The notes: generated from the letters alone by a model not told the origin. A stretch of DNA of 64,000 nt from Methylobacter sp. (GCA_030684815.1 JAUXXQ010000233.1:1-64000); one strand, 5' to 3'; positions 28,899 through 37,928 are shown, counted from the stretch's first letter. Numbers and translations are program-made.

Positions 28899-29787
28899 AG
28901 CTGAGTTGAGCAGCTTGTCTGCTCAAACGAAACTTATGCCCTTTGGGCATAAAACCGTCTATCTGAACGGCCAATACCTGCCGCTGACCGAGGCCAAAAT
29001 ATCGGTTATGGATCGCGGCTTTTTATTCGGCGACGGCATTTACGAAGTCATCCCTTCCTATTCGGGCACATTATTCCGCTTCGACGAACACATGGAACGC
29101 CTGGACAACAGCCTGTCCTCTATCCGTCTTGCCAACCCCCACGACTCGGCACAATGGCGGGACATATTGACGCCATTATTGGACGCCAATCTCGACCAGT
29201 CCATTTACCTGCAAATTACCCGTGGCGTGGCCGACAAACGGGATCACGCTTTTCCAGAGACTGTCACGCCCACAGTATTTGCAATGAGCTCAACCATCGT
29301 GCCTTTTACCGACCTGGACAGCGGCGCCAAAGCCATCAGCATCGATGACACACGCTGGGCGCTGTGCAACATCAAAGCCACCACCTTGCTGGCCAATATT
29401 TTGCTCCGGCAACAGGCTGTAGACAACGGCTGCGCCGAAGCCATTTTACTCAAAGACGGCTATGTCACCGAAGGCGCCGCCAGCAACATCTTTGCCGTTA
29501 TTGACGGCATCTTGATCACGCCGCCCAAAGGCGGCGAAATACTGGCAGGCATCACCCGCGACGTCATTCTGGAACTTGCCGAACAAAACAACATCGCCTA
29601 CAGCGAGGACATTATTTCGCTGGATGCCCTGAAAACAGCCAGCGAAATCTGGTTAACCAGCACCACCCGCGAAATCGTACCGGTGGTTCAGCTCGACAAT
29701 GAAACCATTGGGGGCGGCAAACCCGGCCCGCTCTGGCAAACCATGAACCGATTATTCCAAGCTTACAAACGTGCCAGCCATGAGTGA
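28888..29787 (+). CDS. dat: D-amino acid aminotransferase (class IV PLP)
   Basis: A 299-residue fold-type IV PLP enzyme. Catalytic Lys lies in the NIKATTLLANILLRQQA region, the phosphate-binding SNIF is in TEGAASNIFAVI, and the motif DRGFLFGDGIYEVIPSY is near the N-terminus. It most resembles D-alanine transaminase, which interconverts D-Ala and D-Glu with their keto acids. Its overlap with dacA fits recycling of D-Ala. I kept the first ATG because CTGGAG lies upstream, although family similarity begins only at about residue 23. Confidence 0.88.
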   Translation: MDNKAELSSLSAQTKLMPFGHKTVYLNGQYLPLTEAKISVMDRGFLFGDGIYEVIPSYSGTLFRFDEHMERLDNSLSSIRLANPHDSAQWRDILTPLLDANLDQSIYLQITRGVADKRDHAFPETVTPTVFAMSSTIVPFTDLDSGAKAISIDDTRWALCNIKATTLLANILLRQQAVDNGCAEAILLKDGYVTEGAASNIFAVIDGILITPPKGGEILAGITRDVILELAEQNNIAYSEDIISLDALKTASEIWLTSTTREIVPVVQLDNETIGGGKPGPLWQTMNRLFQAYKRASHE

Positions 29788-30043
29788 AGAAACGCTATTA
29801 GAATTCCCCTGCCAGTTTCCGGTAAAAGCCATGGGCCGAGCCGAACTGGAACTCGACTTATTAGTGGTCGACATCATCCGCCGCCATGTGGCCGACATTA
29901 ACGAAGGCGCAGTGACTAGCCGTCCGAGCAAAGACGGCAATTACCTCGCCGTCACCGTCATTGTCGAAGCCTCCAGCAAACAACAATTGGACGCGATTTA
30001 TCAGGATTTAAGCGATCATCCGCATGTTTTGATGGCCTTATAG
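29780..30043 (+). CDS. ybeD: DUF493 family protein YbeD
   Basis: An 87-residue ferredoxin-like-fold protein of the YbeD/DUF493 family. The ATG at 29780 overlaps the aminotransferase stop; the track's GTG at 29771 is less likely. Typical features are FPCQFPVKAMG, the RPSKDGNYLAVTVIVEASSKQQLDAIYQDLSDHPHVLMAL end and conserved position between a D-amino acid or dacA gene and lipB. Function unknown; possibly regulatory through a small-ligand site. Confidence 0.92.
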   Translation: MSEETLLEFPCQFPVKAMGRAELELDLLVVDIIRRHVADINEGAVTSRPSKDGNYLAVTVIVEASSKQQLDAIYQDLSDHPHVLMAL

Positions 30044-30051
30044 TTAAAAAG

Positions 30052-30142
30052 TGGAACGCGGATCAGACTGATTTATACGGATTTCCTGTCATTACTCATT
30101 TTATCCGTGTTTATCTGTCTAATCCGTGCCATCCGCGTTCCA
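30052..30142. repeat. Palindromic element between ybeD and lipB
   Basis: Perfect 12-bp terminal inverted repeats TGGAACGCGGAT/ATCCGCGTTCCA enclose further near-complementary text (ATTTATACGGAT ... ATCCGTGTTTAT). Elements of the same character lie at 21149 and 61569-61664. It can form a long cruciform or RNA hairpin inside the cell-wall/lipoate transcript. Confidence 0.8.
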
Positions 30143-30167
30143 TTACTTTTCCTAAAATCAATCACTA

Positions 30168-30773
30168 ATGCCAGTAATACGTAACTTAGGATTGCAAGAC
30201 TATAAATCCACTTGGCAAGACATGCAGCGTTTTACCGAACAGCGCACTGCCGAAACCGTTGATGAAATCTGGATCACCGAACACCCGCCGGTTTATACGC
30301 TGGGTTTAAACGGCAAGCGCGAACATCTGTTCGCTACCGGCGACATTCCCGTCATCAACTCCGACCGGGGCGGCCAAGTCACCTATCACGGCCCCGGCCA
30401 GCTAATCATTTACACCTTAATCGATATTAAGCGGCTAAATTTAGGCATCCGTCCGCTGGTCACCCTCCTGGAGCAAGCCATGATTTTTGCCCTCGCGCAC
30501 TACGGCATTAAAGCTGTCGCCCGAATCGACGCCCCCGGCGTTTATGTCGACAACAAAAAAATCGGCTCCATCGGCCTGCGCATCAAAAAAAATTGCAGCT
30601 ATCACGGCCTGAGCATCAACAACCAGATGGATTTAGCGCCTTTCGACCATATCAACACCTGCGGCTATCCGGGACTTGAAGTGACCCGACTGACCGACCT
30701 GGGCGTGAACGTCAGCAATGCCGAACTCGCCATTTCTGTGACCCAAGCACTCATCACGGCATTAACAAAATGA
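30168..30773 (+). CDS. lipB: Octanoyltransferase LipB
   Basis: A 201-residue lipoyl(octanoyl)-ACP:protein transferase. The signature [15 protein letters not shown] and the Lys/Cys catalytic pair ([10 protein letters not shown] and [13 protein letters not shown], Cys at about residue 165) are present. It moves octanoate from ACP to lipoyl domains, the substrate for LipA encoded next with a four-base overlap. Confidence 0.96.
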   Translation: MPVIRNLGLQDYKSTWQDMQRFTEQRTAETVDEIWITEHPPVYTLGLNGKREHLFATGDIPVINSDRGGQVTYHGPGQLIIYTLIDIKRLNLGIRPLVTLLEQAMIFALAHYGIKAVARIDAPGVYVDNKKIGSIGLRIKKNCSYHGLSINNQMDLAPFDHINTCGYPGLEVTRLTDLGVNVSNAELAISVTQALITALTK

Positions 30774-31732
30774 CTTATCAAGCGCCCTCCCGTTCCACGC
30801 CCGATTCCCACCAGCGCAACAGCGAAAAACTGGCCAGAATTCCCATCAAGGTAGAGCCCGCCGAAACCACGCTGCGCAAGCCCGACTGGATACGGGTAAA
30901 AATATCGGCCAGCGATGAAGTTACGCGTATCAAGCAACTGCTGCGCGAAAACAACCTGCACAGCGTTTGCGAAGAAGCCGCCTGCCCCAATATGGGCGAA
31001 TGTTTCCAGCACGGCACCGCCACCTTCATGATCATGGGCGATTTATGCACCCGCCGCTGCCCATTTTGCGATGTCGCCCACGGCAAACCGCTGCCGCTGG
31101 ATAAAGACGAACCCCAGCACCTGGCCGATGCAATACAAGCGATGGCTTTAAAATACGTGGTCATCACCTCTGTGGATCGTGATGATTTAAGGGATGGCGG
31201 CGCCGGACATTTTGCCGACTGCATAGCCAAAATCCGCCTGCAAACGCCGACTACAAAAATAGAAATCCTGGTGCCCGACTTTCGCGGCCGCATCGAGAAA
31301 GCCGTGGCGATATTAGCGGAACAACCCTGCGACGTATTCAACCACAATCTGGAAACCGTCCCCCGGCTATACAAACAAGTCCGCCCCGGTTCCGACTACC
31401 AAGGCTCACTGAATTTACTGCAACAATTCCACCAAGCCCAACCGCAAGTGCCGACCAAATCCGGTCTGATGCTCGGCGTCGGCGAACAGCCGGAAGAAGT
31501 CCATCAAGTCATGAAAGACTTATTGGCTCACGGCTGCTCAATGCTGACCATAGGCCAATACCTGCAACCCAGCAAAGACCATTTGCCGGTGCAAAACTAC
31601 ATCACCCCCGCACAATTCGATGAATATGGCGCAGTCGCCAAAGCTTTGGGATTCAAACAAGTCGCCAGCGCCCCGATGGTTCGGTCTTCGTACCATGCTG
31701 ATCTTCAGGCTAAAGGGATAATGTCAAGCTGA
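30770..31732 (+). CDS. lipA: Lipoyl synthase LipA
   Basis: A 320-residue radical-SAM enzyme that inserts two sulfurs into protein-bound octanoate. The auxiliary cluster motif [12 protein letters not shown] (C-x4-C-x5-C) and the radical-SAM motif CTRRCPFC (C-x3-C-x2-C) are intact, as is the RSSYHAD end motif. It is the last gene of the long shape/lipoate block. After it comes a short A/T tract and a GATTGCCGGAATCCAGG dispersed-repeat fragment. Confidence 0.97.
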   Translation: MTYQAPSRSTPDSHQRNSEKLARIPIKVEPAETTLRKPDWIRVKISASDEVTRIKQLLRENNLHSVCEEAACPNMGECFQHGTATFMIMGDLCTRRCPFCDVAHGKPLPLDKDEPQHLADAIQAMALKYVVITSVDRDDLRDGGAGHFADCIAKIRLQTPTTKIEILVPDFRGRIEKAVAILAEQPCDVFNHNLETVPRLYKQVRPGSDYQGSLNLLQQFHQAQPQVPTKSGLMLGVGEQPEEVHQVMKDLLAHGCSMLTIGQYLQPSKDHLPVQNYITPAQFDEYGAVAKALGFKQVASAPMVRSSYHADLQAKGIMSS

Positions 31733-31938
31733 CGCACTTCGCTTTCGCGACTGATAAAAAAACCGTCATGTCGGCTGGATTGCCGGAATCCAGGCCTCTG
31801 GAAGGCGATAGTAGGGCAGTTCTGGAAACAGATTTTCGCTACCCCACATTATAGATCCATAGTTTAAACTCGTTCAGCAACATCACCTACCTAAACCTTG
31901 TAATGGTATTTTGTCACCCCCCATCTCTACTTACCTCT

Positions 31939-34650
31939 TTAGAACGGCAATTTGACCGAGTTACGTCGCATAAGTGCCAATACTCTTGGACGACCACCAG
32001 CACCGCTCAATGTAAAGCCAAGTCCAGTACGGTAACTTTCGGGCAGATAGAAGCGTTTTTCTTCATTGTTTTTGTCACGATCCTCAAATATGACCCCCAA
32101 TTCTTGCAATGCTTTCGACGATTCTGGATCTAATCCCATTTCTTGAGCATCGAAAGGTACAGATTTATCGGTGATATCTCTAAGTTTTTCACTCCAAACT
32201 TTGAGCTGATTAATTTCGCTAATGGCTTCTTCTACTTTTTCCCTACTACAATCGCCAACAGCGCGACGAATAGCTTCAGGTAACAAAACTCTATCTTCCC
32301 ATTTATTAGTCCGCCCAGATTGACTTTTTTTAGCGGCATGAAACAAAAAGCGCACTAAGTCACGCGCTTGTAAGCGTCCATTTAAATCACATAACGCGGT
32401 AAATACCCAGCGAGCAGTACGCGCCTCTTTGGAATTGGTTGAACCAAGTGTCTGTCCCCACAGTTGATACAATTCCCCTAATAGTTCGTCGCTTGATAAT
32501 ATTTCAGGGTCTTTTTTACATGCCCATTTTAACTGCGATTCAAAACATATCCAGTAAGCTAGGCGCAAAAACGATTCGGCAGTCCATTCCAGAGCAAAAG
32601 CTTTATACCGTGTTTCAAATTGTCCTAAATTTTGTTGAATGACGGTGCGTACATAATCAGATCGTATAAATTCGATGATACCTAAATGACCTTCACGTAT
32701 TTCCTCTATACGGTTTGGAAGCTCTAGTAGGGCTTTTAGTGCCGTTTTTTGTTCGGGTTTTGCTGCAAGTGTAGGGAATTGATCTTCCAAGCCATCGATG
32801 AGTATAACTAAGTGAACATTCTTTAATGTTAAAAGATGATTTAAGTCTTTTAGCTGATCGCCCTGAACCTTAAATGCGCCAAGTAATTCATGTGTCCAGA
32901 ATCCCACCCAATCAGTGTCATCGTTTAATACAGCAAGATCAATGCGGTGCTTTAGGTCACTTTCAGAAAAATCAGAATTTAGCCCAAGTTTTTGAAAACA
33001 ATTTTCACGACAGGTGACAACAATTTTCTTAGCTGTATCCTTTAGATTTGTTGAAGAGAGAAAAGGAAAAATAAGAGTTTCTTTTTTATCTATTGCCTCA
33101 ACGCCAAGCTTAGTAAGAAAACCTTCCCATGTCTTTACTCGACAAAGTTGTAAAAAATTAAATGTTTTACCCGCTCCCTTGGCACCGATCGAAACAGCGA
33201 TAGGAATGGTATTTTTGTAATGTTTGGCCAAGTTTCTGAGTGGTTCCGTAACAAGCAGGTTTTCACCTTCGCCATTCTCAGCATAAATGTATTTTTCACA
33301 TACCAATTCAAGTTTTTTGGCTTCATTGGCTTGCTCTGAACTTTGGACAGCTGACGCAGTAGTTGAGTGAGTAGATAAAAATATTGATGCCCAGTTCTTA
33401 ATTTGGCTAGAAAGCGGGCTATTTCTTGCAAGATCAATTGCTTGCTTAAAATCTTGAATACACATGAGGTTTGAATCAAATAACGCGTCAACAAATTCAA
33501 TGCCAGAACTGATACTGTCCTCGGCTTGAGGATTAGGAAAAGCGGTATTTAGGCGTTGTATTGCCAAGTCATAATCTGGTGATTCGCGTAATTGTGGGGT
33601 TAGCAAGCTCAGAATAACCGTTGGAACAGCAGCGGGGCTATTTGTATCGTCAATTAATGAGCGTAGAAGCGCCATTTTTTCCAAAACAAGTGCAGCTCCA
33701 TTAACGGATTGTTTAGCGACCGTGGAGACAATAAATCGTTCGATGCGGGGATCAAACAGCAGAGGACTCGCGAGCTCACTAAATCCTGCACGTAAATCAA
33801 TCAGTACTAACTCAACATTAAGTTCCGTAGCCAGTTGTTGAATGGCATCACCTACAATCCAAGGGTTTTTGGTATTACGAGCGAGATGTTCAGGTAAAAC
33901 GGGCGTATCAAGTAATTCAGTGGGTTGCTCTGGATTAACACACGCGGGTAAAACAAAAATCTCATGTCCGTCTAACAGAATGGATGATTTACGTAATTCT
34001 GCGGCGCAATAATGAACAGATGCTTCTACTGAGGAAGGTGGGTAATGTATAGCTTCGAGAAAGCGCACAAAAGAAATACTTGGACGGTTTGCACTATCCA
34101 GCCAATAAGTAATGCCTGGGGCTTCTAAATCAGCATCAACCAACAGTACCTTAGTTTTACGCCCCCTGGTTTGCTCCAAATAAGCAACTAAATGGGTTAT
34201 CAAAGCAGTGGTGCGCCCAACGCCACCCTTGAAAGAGTGGAATGCAGAGATACGTAAAGTTTCAGGAAAAGATGTAGGCGAAATAAATTCATTTTTCGTA
34301 GTTGTAGCGGAATAAGCCAAGTCGTGCCAAAGTGGGTAACAAGTGGGCAGTTTTGGTTTTATACCGGACTGGATATTGACATCAACCTGGTATGGAATAT
34401 CATCAATGCGCAAGGTCAGAATATTTGTATTTTCATCTAACGAATTGCCAAAAGCATCGGCAAGCCAAGGATGTAATTTTGTTTCAGATTCATTGTCGAT
34501 TAAAGTGATTTCTGCTCCATCCGAGTAACAATCAATAGCAGTGATAAAATCAGGAAAATTAGAGAAGCCACATGTCATTTCACGAAAACGACGTTCAATA
34601 TCCAACCACGTTATTAAAGGCGCTTTTTTATTAATTTCAAAATCTGTCAT
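31939..34650 (-). CDS. Dual P-loop ATPase, KGGVGR MinD-like plus STAND-like
   Basis: A 903-residue protein. The ATG at 34650 overlaps the upstream HEPN-like gene by four bases (ATGA) and has GGAGAATTAAA before it; the track start adds seven residues. Residues 1-125 are an unassigned N-terminal domain. Residues about 135-420 are a ParA/MinD-like ATPase with the variant Walker A KGGVGRTT, LLVDADLEAPG and Walker B LVLIDLRAG. A second P-loop, GAKGAGKT (about 489-496), with LVILIDGLED (about 614-623) has the look of a STAND/AAA+ ATPase. The C-terminus (about 700-903) is helical and may be a winged-helix sensor. KGGVGR-variant ATPases are known mostly from bacterial conflict islands. The AT-rich composition differs from the neighbours. 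A defence or stress-response role is inference. Confidence 0.85.
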   Translation of the reverse strand: MTDFEINKKAPLITWLDIERRFREMTCGFSNFPDFITAIDCYSDGAEITLIDNESETKLHPWLADAFGNSLDENTNILTLRIDDIPYQVDVNIQSGIKPKLPTCYPLWHDLAYSATTTKNEFISPTSFPETLRISAFHSFKGGVGRTTALITHLVAYLEQTRGRKTKVLLVDADLEAPGITYWLDSANRPSISFVRFLEAIHYPPSSVEASVHYCAAELRKSSILLDGHEIFVLPACVNPEQPTELLDTPVLPEHLARNTKNPWIVGDAIQQLATELNVELVLIDLRAGFSELASPLLFDPRIERFIVSTVAKQSVNGAALVLEKMALLRSLIDDTNSPAAVPTVILSLLTPQLRESPDYDLAIQRLNTAFPNPQAEDSISSGIEFVDALFDSNLMCIQDFKQAIDLARNSPLSSQIKNWASIFLSTHSTTASAVQSSEQANEAKKLELVCEKYIYAENGEGENLLVTEPLRNLAKHYKNTIPIAVSIGAKGAGKTFNFLQLCRVKTWEGFLTKLGVEAIDKKETLIFPFLSSTNLKDTAKKIVVTCRENCFQKLGLNSDFSESDLKHRIDLAVLNDDTDWVGFWTHELLGAFKVQGDQLKDLNHLLTLKNVHLVILIDGLEDQFPTLAAKPEQKTALKALLELPNRIEEIREGHLGIIEFIRSDYVRTVIQQNLGQFETRYKAFALEWTAESFLRLAYWICFESQLKWACKKDPEILSSDELLGELYQLWGQTLGSTNSKEARTARWVFTALCDLNGRLQARDLVRFLFHAAKKSQSGRTNKWEDRVLLPEAIRRAVGDCSREKVEEAISEINQLKVWSEKLRDITDKSVPFDAQEMGLDPESSKALQELGVIFEDRDKNNEEKRFYLPESYRTGLGFTLSGAGGRPRVLALMRRNSVKLPF

Positions 34651-35102
34651 TTTAATTCTCCACAAATCCATTCCTGAATGGCTAATAACTGCGTTTCAAG
34701 CGTCTCATCATTAGGTGTTTTTGCTTTTGCACCGTAACGCCAAATCTGATTTAACTCTCCGCAACATGCAGTACGTTGTCTTTGCGGTATAGGTACTCTT
34801 AGAACATCTAAATTGATGCTGTTATCCAGACGCAGCGATGCGCCGACTTTTAAATGATCCATCAGATTATTTAAATCATGCCCAGATTTTTTCTTACCAT
34901 CAGAATCTTTAAAGAAATTTTCCAAATCCTCTGAATCTTGTTTAGCTCGGCGTTGGAGTAAAACTGCTTTTAAACCAGCTTCCACTGCATAAAACAATAA
35001 TAAACGATGTGCGTTCGTTTTGGTTTTGGTATCAGCTGTTTCAAAGACTGCGGCTGCTTGTCGCCAAGCGCATTTAAGTTCTCGAAGAGTAAAGACAATC
35101 AT
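34647..35102 (-). CDS. HEPN-like small protein, partner of the dual ATPase
   Basis: A 151-residue, all-helical protein. The pattern HRLLLFYAVEAGLKAVLLQRR (about 32-52) followed by GHDLNNLMDHL (about 74-84) and ELNQIWRYGAK is that of HEPN-superfamily proteins. The canonical HEPN RNase motif R-x4-6-H is not apparent, so it may be a non-catalytic adaptor or a sensor of the pair. It is translationally coupled to the downstream ATPase, which supports a two-component complex. Weak ribosome site; an upstream promoter is proposed at 35175-35203. Confidence 0.7.
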   Translation of the reverse strand: MIVFTLRELKCAWRQAAAVFETADTKTKTNAHRLLLFYAVEAGLKAVLLQRRAKQDSEDLENFFKDSDGKKKSGHDLNNLMDHLKVGASLRLDNSINLDVLRVPIPQRQRTACCGELNQIWRYGAKAKTPNDETLETQLLAIQEWICGELK

Positions 35103-35174
35103 TATGGATTATTTCCGTTGTTATGCTTGATGAATTAGTTGTTTCTAGCGGCGGGCATTATTATGATATAAAAA

Positions 35175-35203
35175 TATTTACAGACAGTTTTTATTATGGT
35201 CAA
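35175..35203 (-). promoter_or_regulatory. Probable promoter of the HEPN/ATPase cassette
   Basis: On the minus strand, TTGACC (35203-35198) and TAAATA (35180-35175) are separated by 17 bases. They read toward the HEPN-like gene about 70 bases away. The region 35103-35431 is otherwise gene-free and AT-rich. It also holds a dispersed-repeat-like fragment with CTGTAGGTT and AACCTACTCCTGTAG in inverted orientation (about 35308-35430). Confidence 0.45.
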
Positions 35204-35431
35204 GAAACTGTAGGATTATGTCTATTTAAGGTATTGTTTCATTGAAACATATATAATTACTTTTATAGTCAAAAGCCCACCTCACCCATTTATGAAAGTC
35301 CTGTAGGTTAGGCATGCTTTTTATGCCCAACATTACGATGTTTCGATATGGCGACGGGTTTCTATTTTCCATTACCAAATGCTAAAGCGTTTGGCAACGA
35401 AAAGCTGTTGCGAAACCTACTCCTGTAGATA

Positions 35432-35716
35432 TTAAAATCTCTCCGGCCACTTTCTAGCTGAATGAAAAACAGCCAAGATTTGAATCCATTGTTCTTTAAC
35501 GCGATACGGTAGGATATACTGAGTTCCGGTAAGCACTAACTCGCGTGAACCATCCACTCGACCAAGGCGCCCCAATTCCGGATTATTTTCAAGAGAGCCT
35601 GCCCGTTTTCTAATTTCAGCAAGCAATGCGCGAGCAGCATTAGGATTTTCTTCGGCGATATATTCGAATATCTCTCGCAAATCCTGACGCGCGGGTTCAG
35701 TCCATACTATTTTCAC
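35432..35716 (-). CDS. RelE/ParE-family toxin
   Basis: A 94-residue type II toxin. The ParE/RelE fold is recognisable from WTEPARQDLREIFEYIAEENPNAARALLAEI at the start and the core VDGSRELVLTGTQYILPYRV. The end ILAVFHSARKWP is also typical. ParE members poison gyrase and RelE members cut mRNA on ribosomes; sequence alone leans to ParE. It overlaps the upstream antitoxin by four bases, so the module looks intact. Confidence 0.9.
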   Translation of the reverse strand: MKIVWTEPARQDLREIFEYIAEENPNAARALLAEIRKRAGSLENNPELGRLGRVDGSRELVLTGTQYILPYRVKEQWIQILAVFHSARKWPERF

Positions 35717-35970
35717 GCCTTGCCTTTGGCTTTACGTTCAATTAAATCTTCCATTTCGCTCATGACATCGTCATGGTCGATTAATTCGCCGAGATCCGCG
35801 GCGGCTATGCCTTGGGTAATTTTTTCGATCTGCCAGACATGCTGTTCCAGATACTCTTTGAGCGCCTGGTTGACGACATCGTTACGCGATCTAGCCAGCG
35901 AATCGGCCAAATGATCCAGTTGATGTACGAGTTCTGCTTCGGCGTTGACGGTAAATGCTTCGGTTGTCAT
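35713..35970 (-). CDS. Ribbon-helix-helix antitoxin
   Basis: An 85-residue CopG/RHH-type antitoxin for the downstream ParE-like toxin. The N-terminal strand and helices TEAFTVNAEAELVHQLDHLADSLARSRNDVVNQALKEYLEQ form the DNA-binding dimer unit. The acidic C-terminus (LIDHDDVMSEMEDLIE) would wrap the toxin. The start at 35970 is preferred over the track start (36048) because GGGGCA precedes it and similarity begins there. Confidence 0.88.
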   Translation of the reverse strand: MTTEAFTVNAEAELVHQLDHLADSLARSRNDVVNQALKEYLEQHVWQIEKITQGIAAADLGELIDHDDVMSEMEDLIERKAKGKA

Positions 35971-36074
35971 GAACAATGCCCCGGTTCGTGATAGTTCGTT
36001 TGCAATCATAACGCATACTTTAACATATTCGCCAAGCTTACTCGGCACCGCCAGTTATTATGTCGTCTTGATTC

Positions 36075-36284
36075 CTAAAGCCCCAGCTCATCCAACAATT
36101 GCTCCGCCCGCTTGGGGTTACCACGCAATTGGGCGGCCAAGAAACGCTGCTTCGCTTCTTCTTCCGCCAAGGCTTGTGTGGATAATTCAAACATCAACTT
36201 GTTCAGGCTGATGTCGCGTACTTTGGCGATGTTCTTGAGCCTTTCGGCCATATCGTCGGGTAATCGGATGGATAAAGTTGTCAT
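36075..36284 (-). CDS. CopG-type antitoxin paired with a PIN remnant
   Basis: A 69-residue RHH protein (TTLSIRLPDDMAERLKNIAKVRDISLNKLMFELSTQAL) with a charged tail. It overlaps the end of the PIN-domain relic by four bases, so the two were a toxin-antitoxin pair with the toxin first. The antitoxin is intact while its partner has lost its 5' end. Confidence 0.82.
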   Translation of the reverse strand: MTTLSIRLPDDMAERLKNIAKVRDISLNKLMFELSTQALAEEEAKQRFLAAQLRGNPKRAEQLLDELGL

Positions 36285-36591
36285 GATCTTAGTAACCTCA
36301 ATATCTGTTCCGTGGTAATAACTTCATAACCCAAGCGCTTAAGTTCCGCATGAGCAAAGTCAGACACGTTGTTGGTAATAATATAGGCGGCACGAGCTGC
36401 AATTGCCAGTTCCACCAAATGATTATCTGCTTCGTCTTTCAAATTGGGACGCCACAGATAGCGCGCATCAATAGCTGTGCAGACCGCTGCGAAACCATCC
36501 AGAAACTCCATCAGGGATACGGAAGTTTGTTTGCAGAGAGCCTGTATATTCTCCCGGCTCAACAAGTCCTGATATTCAAGGGTGGTAATAA
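36281..36591 (-). pseudogene. PIN-domain toxin, 5' end replaced
   Basis: The C-terminal two thirds of a VapC-like PIN nuclease of the COG1569 kind. LEYQDLLSRENIQALCK, KDEADNHLVELAIAARAAYIITNNVSDF (with the conserved D..D..L core) and the LKRLGYEVITTEQIL end are recognisable. The usual opening VLDTN segment with the first catalytic Asp is absent. The frame upstream of about 36591 hits a stop and is replaced by the start of a transposase gene. The track ORF begins at a TTG (36565). The toxin is almost certainly inactive. Confidence 0.75.
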
Positions 36592-36636
36592 TTTTTTCAA
36601 AATGGCTGCTTTACGTTCGTCTGAATAGTGTGTCAT
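36559..36636 (-). mobile_element. IS transposase 5' fragment
   Basis: An excellent ribosome site GAGGAG and an ATG at 36636 open MTHYSDERKAAILKKLLPP. This matches the N-terminus of a transposase/OrfA family, and the frame then runs into the PIN relic and stops. Only about 19 transposase codons remain. The junction, near 36575-36595, marks a deletion or insertion that fused an IS end to the PIN gene. Confidence 0.6.
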
Positions 36637-36853
36637 TTTTAAGCTCCTCGCCCTCGGTTTTTTGATAAATCACCCTTTCAGGTGGGCGACAACTAGTCTG
36701 ACACAGAGGGGTACTCGTACATCGCATTAATCAGCTGAAACAGGTGCTGATGTATTGTAATCATCCGCCCTGTCTGGGGATTGTAGGCTTCAAATTCAAC
36801 AGGGTCTAACGTGTCTCTGCTAGCTCCCCGGAATCCAGTAAGAGCCTTGCGAG
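36637..36853 (-). other. Degraded insertion remnant
   Basis: No intact gene. On the minus strand an open frame ending at 36693 reads ...RDTLDPVEFEAYNPQTGRMI and LFQLINAMYEYPSVSD. It has the look of a gene's 3' end, but I cannot assign it. It lies just upstream of the transposase fragment and is cut off on its far side by the ferritin-like gene. It is probably part of the same decayed element. Confidence 0.4.
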
Positions 36854-37309
36854 TTACAAATTAAACGGCTCCACATCACCCGGTTTACGCAGCATCTTAT
36901 TCACCTCATCAAGATGCAGCTCCTCCCCGACAATCATCTCCCGCGCATACTCCTCCAGCAACACAGAAACGCCTTCCGAAGCTTTCAGCAATTCAACATA
37001 AGCGGCTATCGCTGTTTTCTCATGCTCCAGACTTTCCCTTAAAATATCGCCAATATCATGCTTGGCCGTTTCCAATAAAGGCCCAATTTTAAGCGAAGGA
37101 TGCCCGCCCAATAAGGTCACCAGCTCACCCGCCTTATGCGCGTGCATCAGGCTCTCGTTGGCATTATCCTTAAGCCAGGAAACAATAGGGATACGGTTAT
37201 AACCGTAAACCATCAGCGAGTAATGCGTGTAACGGACAACGCCCGCCAGCTCAAGCTCCATGATTTTATTAAGGATGCCGACAGCCCTTTGTTTTTCTTG
37301 ATCGTTCAT
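36854..37309 (-). CDS. Bacterioferritin-like diiron protein
   Basis: A 151-residue ferritin-like four-helix protein. Helices with the metal-ligand pattern are visible: MELELAGVVRYTHYSL, NESLMHAHKAGELVTLLGG, ESLEHEKTAIAAYVELL and EEYAREMIVGEELHLDEVNKML (E..H and ExxH pairs). It is related to bacterioferritin/Dps-like proteins that store iron or detoxify peroxide. I set the start at 37309 because CAGGAG precedes it. It is a single gene between the TA relics and the tRNA. Confidence 0.83.
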   Translation of the reverse strand: MNDQEKQRAVGILNKIMELELAGVVRYTHYSLMVYGYNRIPIVSWLKDNANESLMHAHKAGELVTLLGGHPSLKIGPLLETAKHDIGDILRESLEHEKTAIAAYVELLKASEGVSVLLEEYAREMIVGEELHLDEVNKMLRKPGDVEPFNL

Positions 37310-37643
37310 AGTGGTACTCCTGTTGGTTAAAAAAAATAAGCCAGTCCGCAATCAGCATAACATAGTCATTTGCTTAGACTAAAACCCAGTATTATTGGAA
37401 CGGCAATTTCACCTTTGCGGCGTATGATAATGCGGCCTGTTTTTATCCCCCCAACGAGAGCACACCCAATGAATTACGGCGAGAATTGCCAATACGCCGA
37501 TTCATCAAACAGATCAAGCCCGCATCAGGCTAAACAGAACCCGAGCCAGCTATCCTTGATGGCGGCATTCGCCTTATAATTCACCAAAACACTGCACAGA
37601 ACAAATGAATTAAGTGCCCGACTATGATAGAATCGCCTTCTTT
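37310..37643. other. Gene-free leader before tRNA-Arg
   Basis: I see no supported gene. The short track ORFs here (37370-37579 and the minus-strand frames through the tRNA) lack ribosome sites and family resemblance. The tRNA promoter presumably lies near its end. Confidence 0.4.
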
Positions 37644-37720
37644 GCCCCGATAGCTCAGCAGGATAGAGCGGTCCCCTCCTAAGGGACAGGCCGGTGGTTC
37701 GAATCCGCCTCGGGGCACCA
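37644..37720 (+). tRNA. tRNA-Arg (anticodon CCU)
   Basis: A cloverleaf of 77 nt with an encoded CCA end. The acceptor stem is GCCCCGA/TCGGGGC, the D-arm TAGCTCAGCAGGATAGAGC, the anticodon stem GTCCC/GGGAC with loop CTCCTAA, and the T-arm GGTTCGAATCC. CCT at positions 34-36 decodes AGG arginine. It is followed directly by a terminator. Confidence 0.97.
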
Positions 37721-37726
37721 CCAGAC

Positions 37727-37770
37727 AATAAAAAACCCGCAAGTCATAAGGTTTAGCGGGTTTTTTATTG
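37727..37770 (+). terminator. Terminator after tRNA-Arg
   Basis: AATAAAAAACCCGC pairs with GCGGGTTTTTTATT across an A/T loop, followed by the T-run within the right arm. It is symmetric and could act in both directions. Confidence 0.9.
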
Positions 37771-37928
37771 CCCAACGCGGCATTGATGAGTTGGTATGCG
37801 GTGTACCCGGCATTGGACTGGTAAGGGCTGAAATTAACCTGGATGGCAAATTTCATTTGGTTTTATGGCTAAAACTTGATTAGTCTGTTTGGGTTTCGAA
37901 AAGAAGCGGCCTAATCGGCCACGTCTTT

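Noticed and set aside
34647-35102. Classic HEPN-MNT toxin-antitoxin pair
   Set aside because: No nucleotidyltransferase is adjacent and the R-x4-6-H motif is not visible; the partner is a 903-aa ATPase.
37644-37720. tRNA-Arg as an integration site for a genomic island
   Set aside because: I found no integrase and no repeated tRNA 3' end elsewhere in the window, so an att site is not supported.
37370-37856. Several ORFs around the tRNA
   Set aside because: They run through the tRNA and its terminator or lack ribosome sites and any family pattern.
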